DNA of 64,000 bases from CAYSRJ01 sp964521865. GTDB taxonomy: Bacteria > Spirochaetota > B62-G9 > DRHN01. The DNA is taken from positions 190,405-254,404 of the forward strand of contig CAZFTJ010000004.1 of NCBI GenBank assembly GCA_964521865.1, in the 5' to 3' direction. Shown one piece after another: positions 1 to 8,446 of the stretch (positions are counted from its first letter, which is position 1; each line of letters begins with the position of its first letter). The notes beneath the pieces were generated by a model. It was not told the origin of the DNA, made no database searches, and worked only from the letters and a program-made list of their open reading frames with translations. The translations under genes and the position numbers were made by a program.

Positions 1-330
1 AGCGACTGCGGCGTCGCGATTCCCATGCGAAGGATAATTACCGAACGTATCGAGCGCGGGGAGACAAAGGAGCAGATCATCGCATCCTTCGTACAACAGT
101 ACGGTGAAGTTGTACGTTCTACTCCGACAAAGGAAGGGTTCAACCTCACGGTATGGGTGCTTCCATTTATCGGTATTGCTGCGGGGCTCGGCGTCGTTGC
201 CGTACTAATCATCCTGTGGACCAGAAGGCGACGGCTTGCTTCTTCTCCCGATAATTCCGACAGCACAGCGGAGAAACCGCCCGAAAAATACGAACAAATC
301 TTTGAGCGTGAGCTTGACGATTTTGAATAA
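1..330 (+). CDS. ccmH: cytochrome c-type biogenesis protein CcmH, C-terminal part
   Basis: The 5' end is cut off by the window, and the reading frame is open from base 1. The visible 110 residues start with SDCGVAIPMRR, followed by the CcmH pattern of 'I..RI..G.tKEQII.sFV..YGE.V', an NLTVWVLPF segment and one transmembrane helix (about residues 50-73), then an acidic tail. CcmH family proteins reduce or present the apocytochrome CXXCH thiols during haem ligation on the outer face of the inner membrane. Their redox CXXC motif would lie upstream of the window. The gene leads directly into the rest of a ccm operon, 11 bases before the next start. Confidence 0.85.
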   Translation, partial: SDCGVAIPMRRIITERIERGETKEQIIASFVQQYGEVVRSTPTKEGFNLTVWVLPFIGIAAGLGVVAVLIILWTRRRRLASSPDNSDSTAEKPPEKYEQIFERELDDFE

Positions 331-341
331 GGAGGCGCCCG

Positions 342-965
342 ATGATTGCAATTATGATTCTTATGGTCCTCGTCGTTCTTGCAGCTGTTGGATACCCTCT
401 TGTTTATTACAGGGCACGAAAGGACATAACCCTTAATGATACCTATGATACGATGAGTGAGATCATGAAGAAAAAAGAATCCAGCTATACGGCGATAAAA
501 GAGCTCGATTTTGACTATCGAACAGGTAAACTTTCCGATGAAGATTATAAAAAGCTCTATCGTATTTATAAGTCAGATGCACTCCACACGATCCGTATGA
601 TCGATGAGAACTCCGCAACAAAGAGCAATCCAATGGAGAGGGTTCTGGAGGAGGAGATCAGAAGAAGGCGGGCCATGATTGCACAAAAGACCGTCGAAAA
701 AAGCGCACTTTCGACAATTCGCTGTACTTCATGCGGAGCGGAAAACAGGATAGCAAACAAATATTGTACATCATGCGGCGAGAAGTTCGGCGAAAAGTGC
801 AGAAAATGTGGAAATCTCAACCTCCCGGATGCTCTATTCTGCAGTAATTGCGGCGAGCAATTGGAGCAATTTTGCCCGCAGTGCGGATCAATCGTAACCG
901 CCGGTGAAAACATTTGCCCCAAATGCGGAAGCATAATCCCTCTAGAGGAGGAAGCCGATAGATGA
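342..965 (+). CDS. CcmI-like membrane protein with C-terminal zinc ribbons
   Basis: The 207-residue protein has one N-terminal transmembrane helix (about 2-23), then a charged helical part with ELDFDYRTGKLSDEDY, which is the motif seen in CcmI-type proteins just after the membrane anchor. The C-terminal third holds about four pairs of CXXC knuckles (CTSCG, CTSCGEKFGEKCRKCG, CSNCG, CPQCG, CPKCG), so one or more double zinc ribbons. It sits between ccmH and ccmA, overlapping the next gene by four bases, so a role in cytochrome c maturation is likely. Which step it serves cannot be read from the sequence. A SHOCT-like scaffold is another way to see the ELD..Y.TG motif. Confidence 0.65.
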   Translation: MIAIMILMVLVVLAAVGYPLVYYRARKDITLNDTYDTMSEIMKKKESSYTAIKELDFDYRTGKLSDEDYKKLYRIYKSDALHTIRMIDENSATKSNPMERVLEEEIRRRRAMIAQKTVEKSALSTIRCTSCGAENRIANKYCTSCGEKFGEKCRKCGNLNLPDALFCSNCGEQLEQFCPQCGSIVTAGENICPKCGSIIPLEEEADR

Positions 966-2113
966 AGTGGGTTATCACTGTCTTGCTGGTAGCGTTCGTG
1001 TTTCCCGTCTCCGGGCTCCAGGCCGAAGAAAACGATATTCTCCGCAGTGGAATCATCAGGGGCAGAATTTTGAACGGGACGTTCAACGATAAAATACCTG
1101 CAGTCCGGATCGTCAACATTACATCATACCACGGAGCAACAATATCGGACACAGCAGAGACCCGGACAGACGAGAGGGGGCGGTTTATTTTTCAGGGGCT
1201 CGAAATCGATCCAAACCTAGTGTACATTGCGCGCACCGCATACAACAATATTGAATATTTCAGCAATCCTGTTGTTCTCAGAACAGACGAGCCGGAAAAA
1301 GAGATGGAGCTCGTTCTCTACGAGGAATCCGATGACGGTTCGAGCCTGGCCGTTGAAAACTACCACGTGATCGTAAGGCCTGGAGAACGGGGTATACATG
1401 TGCAGGAAATTCTCGCAGTTCGTAATACTGCCCCGTACACATTCAAAGGAAAGGACGGACTGACGATGACATTCACGCTCCCCGAAGATGCCCGAAACAT
1501 CAAAATCGAACCTGGGTTTGAAGGGATGAATATAACTGTCGGAGACGATAAGATTTTTATGCATGAGCCGGTCTACCCGAAGGCACAGCAATTGATCTGG
1601 ACCTACGATATTGCCGTTCAAAAATCTTCCTATACTATGACACGTATACTCGATTACAATACAGAGAGTATTGACGTATTTCTCGGAATACCTGGCGCAC
1701 AATTGTCAAGTGAACAGCTCCAGCCCCGTGAATCATTTACGGCCGACGGAGTGCAATACTCACACCTTTCAGGCAGTGATCTTGGCTCCGTGACACCGCT
1801 CACCATTCGAATAAAAAACCTACCGAGAGTGGGAATAAATTTATTTCGTGCAGGCATTCTTACCGCAACCGCCTTTTTTTCCACTATAATCGTTCTCTTT
1901 ATATACGCTTTCTCAAGAAAGGACCCATACGAAGAAAAAAACGAACAGCTTGTACAAAAGAGAAGCGTTCTTATTAAAGAAGTGGCCGAACTGGACAACA
2001 GCTATTCGACAGGAAGTATTGAGGAAAGTGATTACCGCGCTCAAAGGGAGGTGAAAATGAAACGTCTGCTGGACATTAGCACTCAATTGAGAAACCAAAG
2101 CCGGCATCTATGA
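962..2113 (+). CDS. exported membrane-anchored protein with carboxypeptidase-regulatory-like domain, in ccm operon
   Basis: A signal peptide (about residues 1-21, ending LQAEE) precedes a beta-sandwich-like segment resembling a carboxypeptidase regulatory domain (IIRGRILNGTF... TDERGRFIFQGLEID). A second beta-rich extracytoplasmic region follows, then one transmembrane helix near residue 300 (FRAGILTATAFFSTIIVLFIY). The cytoplasmic tail contains ELDNSYSTGSIEESDY, which mirrors the CcmI-like motif of the preceding gene. It overlaps both neighbours by four bases (ATGA), so it is translationally coupled to ccmA. I do not recognise it as a named Ccm protein. Position suggests an accessory to haem export or apocytochrome handling. 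Confidence 0.55.
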   Translation: MKWVITVLLVAFVFPVSGLQAEENDILRSGIIRGRILNGTFNDKIPAVRIVNITSYHGATISDTAETRTDERGRFIFQGLEIDPNLVYIARTAYNNIEYFSNPVVLRTDEPEKEMELVLYEESDDGSSLAVENYHVIVRPGERGIHVQEILAVRNTAPYTFKGKDGLTMTFTLPEDARNIKIEPGFEGMNITVGDDKIFMHEPVYPKAQQLIWTYDIAVQKSSYTMTRILDYNTESIDVFLGIPGAQLSSEQLQPRESFTADGVQYSHLSGSDLGSVTPLTIRIKNLPRVGINLFRAGILTATAFFSTIIVLFIYAFSRKDPYEEKNEQLVQKRSVLIKEVAELDNSYSTGSIEESDYRAQREVKMKRLLDISTQLRNQSRHL

Positions 2114-2832
2114 CAACAACCTGTCACAACCTTTGCATACGGGCAGAAGGGTTGGAGAAGCGCTACGGTCATATCCGCGCTCTCAATGGTGTCGATTTAT
2201 CTATAAGGGCGGGAGAGTCCTGGTCGATATTCGGACCGAACGGTGCAGGAAAGACCACACTGATCGGGATACTATCCATGTTTATCAAGCCGACGGGTGG
2301 TGAATTGAGAATCGAAGGGACAGGCATTGAGGACGATCAGACCGCCCTTCGAAGGCGAATCGGTGTCATCTCCCATCAAACCTTTCTGAGTGGAGATCTC
2401 ACTGCGTATGAAAATCTCCTGTTTTTCGGGAGGCTGTACGGTATTTCCGACCTGAAGAATCGGGCTCGTTCGATTATCAGCAAAGTTGGGCTTAAAGACC
2501 GGGCCGGAGAGCGGGTTCGAACCTTTTCACGCGGAATGCAGCAGCGTCTTTCAATTGCAAGGGCCCTCATACATGAACCCTCAATACTGCTGCTGGACGA
2601 ACCGTTCACAGGACTCGACCCGGTCGGCGTGAAGCTTTTCCAGGATATGCTGAACCTGTTTCGGAGCGAACATCGATTAATCGTGATGACTTCCCATAAC
2701 ATTTCCCTGGGAACAGAGGATTCGACGCACATTTTGATACTCGCAGATGGCCGTGTCGTTTTCAGTGCCGCGAGGACCGATATGAAGAACGAAAATCTCG
2801 AAGACATCTATCTCCGGCACGCGGGACGGTGA
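2110..2832 (+). CDS. ccmA: haem exporter ATP-binding protein CcmA
   Basis: ABC ATPase of 240 residues: Walker A GPNGAGKTT (42-50), Q-loop HQ at 89-90, signature SRGMQQ (140-145), Walker B ILLLDEP (159-165), and a switch histidine in TSHN. CcmA with CcmB powers release of holo-CcmE from the CcmC complex during System I cytochrome c maturation. The length fits the family. Assignment to CcmA rather than a generic ABC-2 ATPase rests on the adjacent ccmB, ccmC and ccmD. Its last bases overlap the ccmB start (GTGA). Confidence 0.88.
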   Translation: MTTTCHNLCIRAEGLEKRYGHIRALNGVDLSIRAGESWSIFGPNGAGKTTLIGILSMFIKPTGGELRIEGTGIEDDQTALRRRIGVISHQTFLSGDLTAYENLLFFGRLYGISDLKNRARSIISKVGLKDRAGERVRTFSRGMQQRLSIARALIHEPSILLLDEPFTGLDPVGVKLFQDMLNLFRSEHRLIVMTSHNISLGTEDSTHILILADGRVVFSAARTDMKNENLEDIYLRHAGR

Positions 2833-3515
2833 ACATAATGAACTATTTCGGAAAGGTACTTGCAATATCGGTAAAAGATATCATTTCCGAAGGACGCACA
2901 AAGAAGCTTGTTCCGGCCATGCTTGTTTTTTCCCTCACCGTAATAATCATTTTCAATTTTCTGTTCGAGCCCGGCACACAAAATCTGAAATCCCTGGCTC
3001 CCGGAATTCTGTGGGTTGCTTTTTCCTTTGCAGGGATGCTCGGCCTTGGAAGATCCTTCTCTGATGAACAGGAACAGGGAACACTGAAAGGAATGATGCT
3101 CGCACCGGTGGATAGAAGTGCAATATTTCTCGGAAAACTGTTGAGCAACCTCTTATTTCTCTTCGGCGTGGAAATTAGCAGCCTTCTTGCATTCGGTATC
3201 TTCTTCAACCTGAACATTCTTCCGCTTTTGCCCGGACTGTCAGCCGTTCTGGGGCTTGCTACATTTGGGTTTGTGACGGTGGGATCACTCTATTCGGCCC
3301 TGGCATCAAATATCCGTCTGCGTGAACTGCTTCTCCCCGTCCTTCTCTTTCCCGTAATCATACCTGTCCTTCTTGCCGCCGTGCAGCTGACTGGGGTTGT
3401 TCTAAGGAATCAGCCTATCATCGAGGCACGCGGCTGGCTGAATCTCTTGATAGGATATGACGGGATTTTCATTGTAATAGGTTTGTTGACATTCGAGTAT
3501 GTCATTGGAGAGTAA
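2829..3515 (+). CDS. ccmB: haem exporter permease CcmB
   Basis: The 228-residue integral membrane protein has six predicted helices. The conserved early region contains KDIISEGRTK and the pattern ILWVAFSFAGMLGLGRSF then DEQEQGTLKG, typical of CcmB. It is the membrane partner of CcmA. The GTG at the first base overlaps the ccmA stop. An in-frame ATG nine bases later is the other possible start. It is followed three bases later by ccmC. Confidence 0.88.
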   Translation: MNIMNYFGKVLAISVKDIISEGRTKKLVPAMLVFSLTVIIIFNFLFEPGTQNLKSLAPGILWVAFSFAGMLGLGRSFSDEQEQGTLKGMMLAPVDRSAIFLGKLLSNLLFLFGVEISSLLAFGIFFNLNILPLLPGLSAVLGLATFGFVTVGSLYSALASNIRLRELLLPVLLFPVIIPVLLAAVQLTGVVLRNQPIIEARGWLNLLIGYDGIFIVIGLLTFEYVIGE

Positions 3516-3518
3516 TAA

Positions 3519-4217
3519 ATGACGAAAAAGATGAAAAGAACTGAAAGCTTCAGACTCCTGCTGGGCGTAATTGCCTTCGCATCAACCGCATCGGGTCTTT
3601 ACCTCGCTCTCATCTATGCGCCGGCTGAACGCACAATGGGCGATGTGCAGAGAATATTTTATTTCCACCTCCCGCTTGCATGGATCAGCTTCCTTGCATT
3701 CTTCGTCGTCTTCATAAGCGGCATTTTATACCTGATAGGCGGGAATATGCGGTGGGATATAGTAGCAGGTTCATCTGCAGAAATCGGTGTGGTATTCAGC
3801 ACGCTCGTGCTCGTAACGGGCTCCATATGGGCCCGCCGCGTCTGGAATACATGGTGGATGTGGGAGCCCAGACTTACAACCATGCTCATACTCTGGCTGA
3901 TCTATCTCGGATACCTTATGAGCAGACGAGCCGTCGACGGTGAAGAGCGGCGCGCCAGAATCTCGGCCGTTATAGGGATTGCAGGTTTTGTCAACGTGCC
4001 GATTGTTTTTCTATCCATTCTGTGGTGGCGAACGATGCACCCGGTGTTGATAACAACCGAAAAAATGGGTCTTGCGCCTCCTATGCTCATTGCCCTCGCT
4101 GCATGTCTTGCGGCCTTTACTCTGCTGTATGTCTACCTGCTTCTTTTAAGAGTGCAGCTTGGAAAGACCGAATATTTTATTAACGAAATAAAAACTCTTT
4201 TCTATCGGAGACCGTAA
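3519..4217 (+). CDS. ccmC: haem exporter protein CcmC
   Basis: 232 residues with six transmembrane helices and the tryptophan-rich WWD loop (VWNTWWMWEPRLT, about 109-120) that binds haem on the outer face. The family consensus W-x-W-D is W-M-W-E here, a conservative change. The flanking candidate haem-ligand histidines are present, in YFHLP (residue 50) and TMHPV. CcmC attaches haem to the haem chaperone CcmE. Downstream of ccmB with a three-base gap and followed by a small ccmD-like gene. Confidence 0.9.
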   Translation: MTKKMKRTESFRLLLGVIAFASTASGLYLALIYAPAERTMGDVQRIFYFHLPLAWISFLAFFVVFISGILYLIGGNMRWDIVAGSSAEIGVVFSTLVLVTGSIWARRVWNTWWMWEPRLTTMLILWLIYLGYLMSRRAVDGEERRARISAVIGIAGFVNVPIVFLSILWWRTMHPVLITTEKMGLAPPMLIALAACLAAFTLLYVYLLLLRVQLGKTEYFINEIKTLFYRRP

Positions 4218-4228
4218 CAGGGGAAAAA

Positions 4229-4396
4229 ATGACAAATTTATGGTACCTCTTTACCGCTTTAACGATTATATGGGTTGCAATAGGTTGTTACACCCTGTGG
4301 ATGGAAAGAAAACAGGTACGTCTGTCAGGAGAAATCAAACGGCTTATGGAATTCGTATCGGGAAACAGTACCGATAGCCGAAAAAAAACGGAATAA
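4229..4396 (+). CDS. ccmD: small CcmD-like membrane protein
   Basis: A 55-residue ORF directly after ccmC. It begins MTNLWYLFTALTIIWVAIG, a single transmembrane helix, followed by a basic, charged cytoplasmic tail. Size, topology and position match CcmD, which helps release holo-CcmE from CcmC. A purine-rich stretch (GGGGAAAAA) lies just before the ATG. CcmD is poorly conserved, so the call rests mainly on context. Confidence 0.65.
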   Translation: MTNLWYLFTALTIIWVAIGCYTLWMERKQVRLSGEIKRLMEFVSGNSTDSRKKTE

Positions 4397-4529
4397 ATGC
4401 AACGATGATAATCCTGTTGATGAACACGCTTCCTTCTACCATATTCTTTTTTTTAACCATACTGTTACCCCGCATCCATTTTTCACAGGTGAAAAACGAG
4501 TATTTTTTATCCTAATTTCTTAAAAAAGC

Positions 4530-4557
4530 TTGACTTTTATATTTATTTTTATATAAT
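4530..4557 (+). promoter_or_regulatory. sigma70-type promoter for the Rrf2 gene
   Basis: TTGACT and TATAAT hexamers separated by 16 bases in a very AT-rich stretch, 40 bases before the Rrf2 start. The region just after the -10 (ATTATGTAGACCGATTTAATC) is a possible site for autoregulation, but no clear dyad is visible. Confidence 0.6.
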
Positions 4558-4596
4558 TATGTAGACCGATTTAATCAAGATAAGGAAAAATTAAAA

Positions 4597-5043
4597 ATGT
4601 TTATTTCAAAAAAATGCCTGTATGCGCTGAGGGCGGTTTTTGAGCTTGCCCTCAGAAACAGTGTCGAACCGATTAAGATTCGCACTATCGCCGATTCACA
4701 GGCCATACCAATCAGATTTCTCGAGGTAATACTGAATCAGCTCAAGCATGCAGGATATGTCGAATCCATGCGCGGAAAACAGGGCGGCTACATTCTTGCC
4801 TTCAAACCCGAAGAGATTACTGTCGGTGAAATTATCGCAGCGGTACAGGGTCCGATAAAAAAACAATCGAGAGAGCTCAATAGAAGGGCAGGGGCACCTG
4901 CAAGGGGAGACTACGCCTTCAAAAAAATGTGGGAGAATGTCAAAAAAGCGGTAAGAGATCTGTGTGATTCTGTAAATTTTGCAGAGCTCATTGAAATGGA
5001 AAAGGCAGGAAAAACTTCTTTTATGCTGAACTACACCATTTAG
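4597..5043 (+). CDS. Rrf2 family transcriptional regulator (CymR-like)
   Basis: 148 residues with the Rrf2 winged-helix domain (about 1-80): KKCLYALRAVFELA, IADSQAIPIRFLEVILNQLKHAGYVESMRGKQGGY. The three-cysteine Fe-S loop of IscR/NsrR is absent, and only one cysteine (DLCDSV) is near the C-terminus. That makes it more like the cluster-free cysteine regulator CymR. It stands alone before the APS reductase, sulfite reductase and cysteine synthase genes, so it probably senses sulfur status and controls them. This role is inferred from neighbours. Confidence 0.8.
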   Translation: MFISKKCLYALRAVFELALRNSVEPIKIRTIADSQAIPIRFLEVILNQLKHAGYVESMRGKQGGYILAFKPEEITVGEIIAAVQGPIKKQSRELNRRAGAPARGDYAFKKMWENVKKAVRDLCDSVNFAELIEMEKAGKTSFMLNYTI

Positions 5044-5109
5044 AAAAACACGTTTCATCGCTCTTCTCAGCATTCAAAGTCCGGTTTTCATTTTGTATAG
5101 TATAGTCGA

Positions 5110-5121
5110 AAACGTACGTTT
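5110..5121. promoter_or_regulatory. perfect palindrome upstream of the sulfur-assimilation genes
   Basis: AAACGTACGTTT is a perfect 12-base dyad in the 221-base gap between the Rrf2 gene and cysH. It lies just after a possible -10 (TATAGT). It could be an operator for the adjacent Rrf2 protein. No second copy was noticed next to the other genes of the cluster. Confidence 0.35.
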
Positions 5122-5264
5122 ACATATTGTCTCCGTCAAGCGGCATGTTATCTGCTCCATGTACTCGGGGTTATGTCCGTTCAATTGCGCTCCGGCATTA
5201 TTTGGAGGCGGAAAACCTAATATTTTTGACGGATTGTTGAAATAATTTTCACAAGAGGAACAGT

Positions 5265-5981
5265 ATGGCAGTTGATAAAACAGACGATGACGTCATGAGC
5301 CTGGTAAAGGGCCTGAATTTCTCTCAAAAGGTGGACCGATCCCTGGCATTGATAGATCGAGCCTTTCGAGAGTTTGGTGATGGATTTGTCATTGCAAACA
5401 GCCTTGGAAAAGATTCCGTTAGCGTATGGCATCTGGCAAAGAGGATTAACGCGAAGATTCGCGGCTTCGTTGTGACAACCCGCTACAAACCGCGGGAAAC
5501 CGTACAGTTCATGCATGAAGAAGTCGAAAGGTACCCTGAGCTTCGGGTCTTTCAAAACGATGCACACATTCCGGACCGGCTCTACGAATCCGATCCCGAC
5601 CTCTGTTGTAATTTACTCAAAGTCGAACCTACGAGAAGGGCGGTCAGAGAGATGGGCATTATGTGCTGGGGCACCGGTCTACGATGTACCGAAGGCAGAA
5701 CCAGAACCGATTTCAGGGAGGTTGAAGAAAGAGACGAGGGGCTTATAAAGCTTAATCCCATCCTCATCTGGTATGAGCGGGAAGTATGGCAGTACCTCGC
5801 TCTCAATCACGTCAATGTTAACCCGCTCTATGCCAGAGGATACCGCTCTCTTGGATGCGAGCCCTGTACAAAGATAACAACCGGAAAAGACGAAAGAGCG
5901 GGGCGCTGGATAGGGACGAGCAAATGCGGAGGAGAATGCGGGATACATACGCGCCCTTTAAAGCTCGATTACCAGATATAG
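5265..5981 (+). CDS. cysH: assimilatory adenylylsulfate (APS) reductase, CysH family
   Basis: 238 residues. The adenylyl-sulfate binding loop appears as SLGKDS (46-51). A paired CC (114-115) and a CEPC motif (198-201) form the [4Fe-4S] ligand set that separates APS reductases from cluster-free PAPS reductases. The C-terminal GGECGIH supplies the catalytic cysteine (225). It reduces APS to sulfite with thioredoxin or glutaredoxin. No ATP sulfurylase is seen in the window, so the APS source must lie elsewhere. It opens the cysH, sulfite reductase, cysK series, with SD GAGGA before the ATG. Confidence 0.82.
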   Translation: MAVDKTDDDVMSLVKGLNFSQKVDRSLALIDRAFREFGDGFVIANSLGKDSVSVWHLAKRINAKIRGFVVTTRYKPRETVQFMHEEVERYPELRVFQNDAHIPDRLYESDPDLCCNLLKVEPTRRAVREMGIMCWGTGLRCTEGRTRTDFREVEERDEGLIKLNPILIWYEREVWQYLALNHVNVNPLYARGYRSLGCEPCTKITTGKDERAGRWIGTSKCGGECGIHTRPLKLDYQI

Positions 5982-6076
5982 ACGGCCTGGATATTTATTC
6001 CGTCCTATTCTTCGTCCGACTTCGGTTACAAGATCAATATAATCTTTAAATATTCAGCTCAACATAGAGAGAGACA

Positions 6077-8392
6077 ATGAAAAACAATCCCGAAAACATA
6101 CTAATGATACCGCAAAACATACGAAAAGACACAAAAAGCTATCGTAAACGGGTCGAAAAGTTTGTCAGGGGTGAGATGACATCACCGCAGTTCAAGGCGT
6201 ACCGGATACCCATGGGAATTTATGAGCAGCGGGCATCAGGAAAATACATGGTGCGTATTCGCATTCCCGCAGGGATTGTCCTGCCCCATCAACTCGAGTG
6301 CATTGCCGGGTTGAGCAAGATATATGGAAACGGTATTATTCATGTGACAACAAGGCAGGACCTTCAAATTCACGACGTTGCCATTGAAAACACACCCGAA
6401 GTACTCGAGAAACTGCTCGAAGCGGGGCTTTCCCCTCGAGGCGGAGGAGGAAACACGGTTCGCAGTATAACCGTATGCCCCCGTTGCGGTGTCTGCTCAA
6501 AAGAAGCATTTGATGTAGCTCCCTATGCGATAGCATTGAGTGAATATCTCCTTCAAAACAACAGCTCTTTCAATCTTCCCCGAAAATTCAAGATTGCATT
6601 TTCCGGATGCTCAACGGACTGCGCCTCTGCTTCGGTAACTGATATAGGCTTTTTCGCCCATATACGGGATGGGAAGAAGGGATTTTCCGTGTATGCAGGA
6701 GGCGGTCTCGGCTCAAACTCCAGAACGGCTATTAAAATTGAAGATTTTATCCCAGCTTTAAAAATATTCGGGACAACAGAAGCGGTAAAAAGATTATTCG
6801 ATCATCATGGAGATCGAACAAACAAACATCGGGCTCGTCTTCGCTATGTACTCATGCGTCATGGGCAGAAAGAATTTATGAATCTTTATCAAACGGAGTT
6901 GGAAAAAATTGAGAGAGGAGGGCTGGCAGATCCGGTTCCCCGAATACGGGAAATCAAAAGAAACAACAAAGCCCCTTCAAAGCTGGAGGAGGAAATCATT
7001 TACGATTTCGACTCTTCATTTTCACGGCAGATAGAGGATGATAAAACTCCCGGGCTTTGTTCTGTACGGATCGCCCTGCGCCGGGGAGATATTCCTGCCG
7101 GCGATCTCCCGGTTGTAGGCAATCTTGCCGAACAATACGGGGAGGGCTTCGTGAGAGCAACACAGATGCAGGACCTCGTTATCTGCGGGGTGAGAAAATC
7201 GGACATCCAGAGAGTAATCTCTGCTTTAACAGAGCTGAGCATCGATATTATTAACATCAGCGGCATCAGTATCGTGTCCTGCGCCGGTGCAACAACATGC
7301 AAGCTTGGTCTCTGCAACTCACGAGGCCTTGCCCGGGCAATTGAATCTGAGATAGCTGATTTAAAGCTCTCAGCTTCAAAACATGAAACCATAATCAGGA
7401 TAAGCGGGTGCCCGAACTGCTGCGGCCATCATCATATAGGAGAGCTCGGATTCGAAGGCAGGGCGAAAAGGATACGTGGAAAGCTCATGCCTTTTTATGA
7501 CGTCATATTCGGTGCACATGTTGCCGAAGGCGAAGCACATCTCGGGAAACGTCTTGCGTCACTTCCCGCAAAGAAGGTTCCTGTATTTACAAGGGAAATC
7601 CTGTCATTGCCGGAAGACCTGTCTTTCGAAAGTGTTACAGATGCTGTTGTTCGACACAAATTCATATCTCAGGAGCAGATTCCTTCGGAGTACTATAACG
7701 ATTTCGGATCGAGCAAACCTTTTTCCCTTGCGGGTCGAGGACCGGGTGAGTGCGGCGCAGGCGTCATGGATTTAATCGGATTGGACATTGACGAGGCCAA
7801 AACAGCCCTCGAAGAAGCTGCGAATTTTGAAATAACTGAAGAAAAAGGGCAGGCATTGTACGGTGCACTCCTCGCAGGGGCGCGGGCGCTCCTCGTGATT
7901 TTCGGCCAGGAACCGAAAAGTGATCAGGAAGTGTTCGATACCTTCAACCGGTTTCTTATCGAGCCGGGTTGGGTCGGACCGGACGCGCGGGAATTGATAA
8001 AGAGCGCGGCGGATTGGAAAACGGGCAGAAAAGTTTCGCTTGAATACCAGATCGTGTCTGTAACCGTACTTGTACGTAGAATTGAAGAACTCTTCTATTC
8101 GCTGGACTCCAATCTCAAGTTCAAGGTCGAGCCTCTGGAAAAAGGAATACCCCGGCCTTTGGGCGTTGAAAGCCGCTTTCTGGATCTCCGAGGCGTTGCC
8201 TGCCCGATGAACTTCGTCAGAGCAAAGCTTGAGCTCGAAACAATCGGTACTGGCGAGATGCTCGATATACTCCTCGATGACGGTGATCCCATCAGAAATG
8301 TCCCGGCAAGCTTTGAGGAAGAGGGTCAGGAGGTCGTAGAAATAAAAAAGGAGCAGGAACATTTCTGTGTAACGGTACGGAAAAAAAATTAG
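6077..8392 (+). CDS. double-site sulfite/nitrite reductase fused to a TusA-like domain
   Basis: 771 residues. Two sirohaem reductase repeats are followed by a linker and a C-terminal TusA domain. Repeat 1 has CX5C (134, 140) and CX3C (178, 182). Repeat 2 has CX5C (402, 408) and CX3C (445, 449, in GCPNCCGHHH). Both halves therefore carry a full sirohaem-[4Fe-4S] ligand set, whereas ordinary assimilatory enzymes keep only one. Residues about 560-690 form a helical linker of unknown function. The TusA-like tail (about 697-771) has its sulfur-carrier cysteine in RGVACPMN (709). The likely job is sulfite to sulfide, perhaps passing sulfur to the TusA cysteine. Position between cysH and cysK supports assimilation. 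Confidence 0.75.
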   Translation: MKNNPENILMIPQNIRKDTKSYRKRVEKFVRGEMTSPQFKAYRIPMGIYEQRASGKYMVRIRIPAGIVLPHQLECIAGLSKIYGNGIIHVTTRQDLQIHDVAIENTPEVLEKLLEAGLSPRGGGGNTVRSITVCPRCGVCSKEAFDVAPYAIALSEYLLQNNSSFNLPRKFKIAFSGCSTDCASASVTDIGFFAHIRDGKKGFSVYAGGGLGSNSRTAIKIEDFIPALKIFGTTEAVKRLFDHHGDRTNKHRARLRYVLMRHGQKEFMNLYQTELEKIERGGLADPVPRIREIKRNNKAPSKLEEEIIYDFDSSFSRQIEDDKTPGLCSVRIALRRGDIPAGDLPVVGNLAEQYGEGFVRATQMQDLVICGVRKSDIQRVISALTELSIDIINISGISIVSCAGATTCKLGLCNSRGLARAIESEIADLKLSASKHETIIRISGCPNCCGHHHIGELGFEGRAKRIRGKLMPFYDVIFGAHVAEGEAHLGKRLASLPAKKVPVFTREILSLPEDLSFESVTDAVVRHKFISQEQIPSEYYNDFGSSKPFSLAGRGPGECGAGVMDLIGLDIDEAKTALEEAANFEITEEKGQALYGALLAGARALLVIFGQEPKSDQEVFDTFNRFLIEPGWVGPDARELIKSAADWKTGRKVSLEYQIVSVTVLVRRIEELFYSLDSNLKFKVEPLEKGIPRPLGVESRFLDLRGVACPMNFVRAKLELETIGTGEMLDILLDDGDPIRNVPASFEEEGQEVVEIKKEQEHFCVTVRKKN

Positions 8393-8446
8393 GGAACCGG
8401 ACATTATTGTGCTACAATAACCAAATATAGAGGGAGGGCGAGGAAG

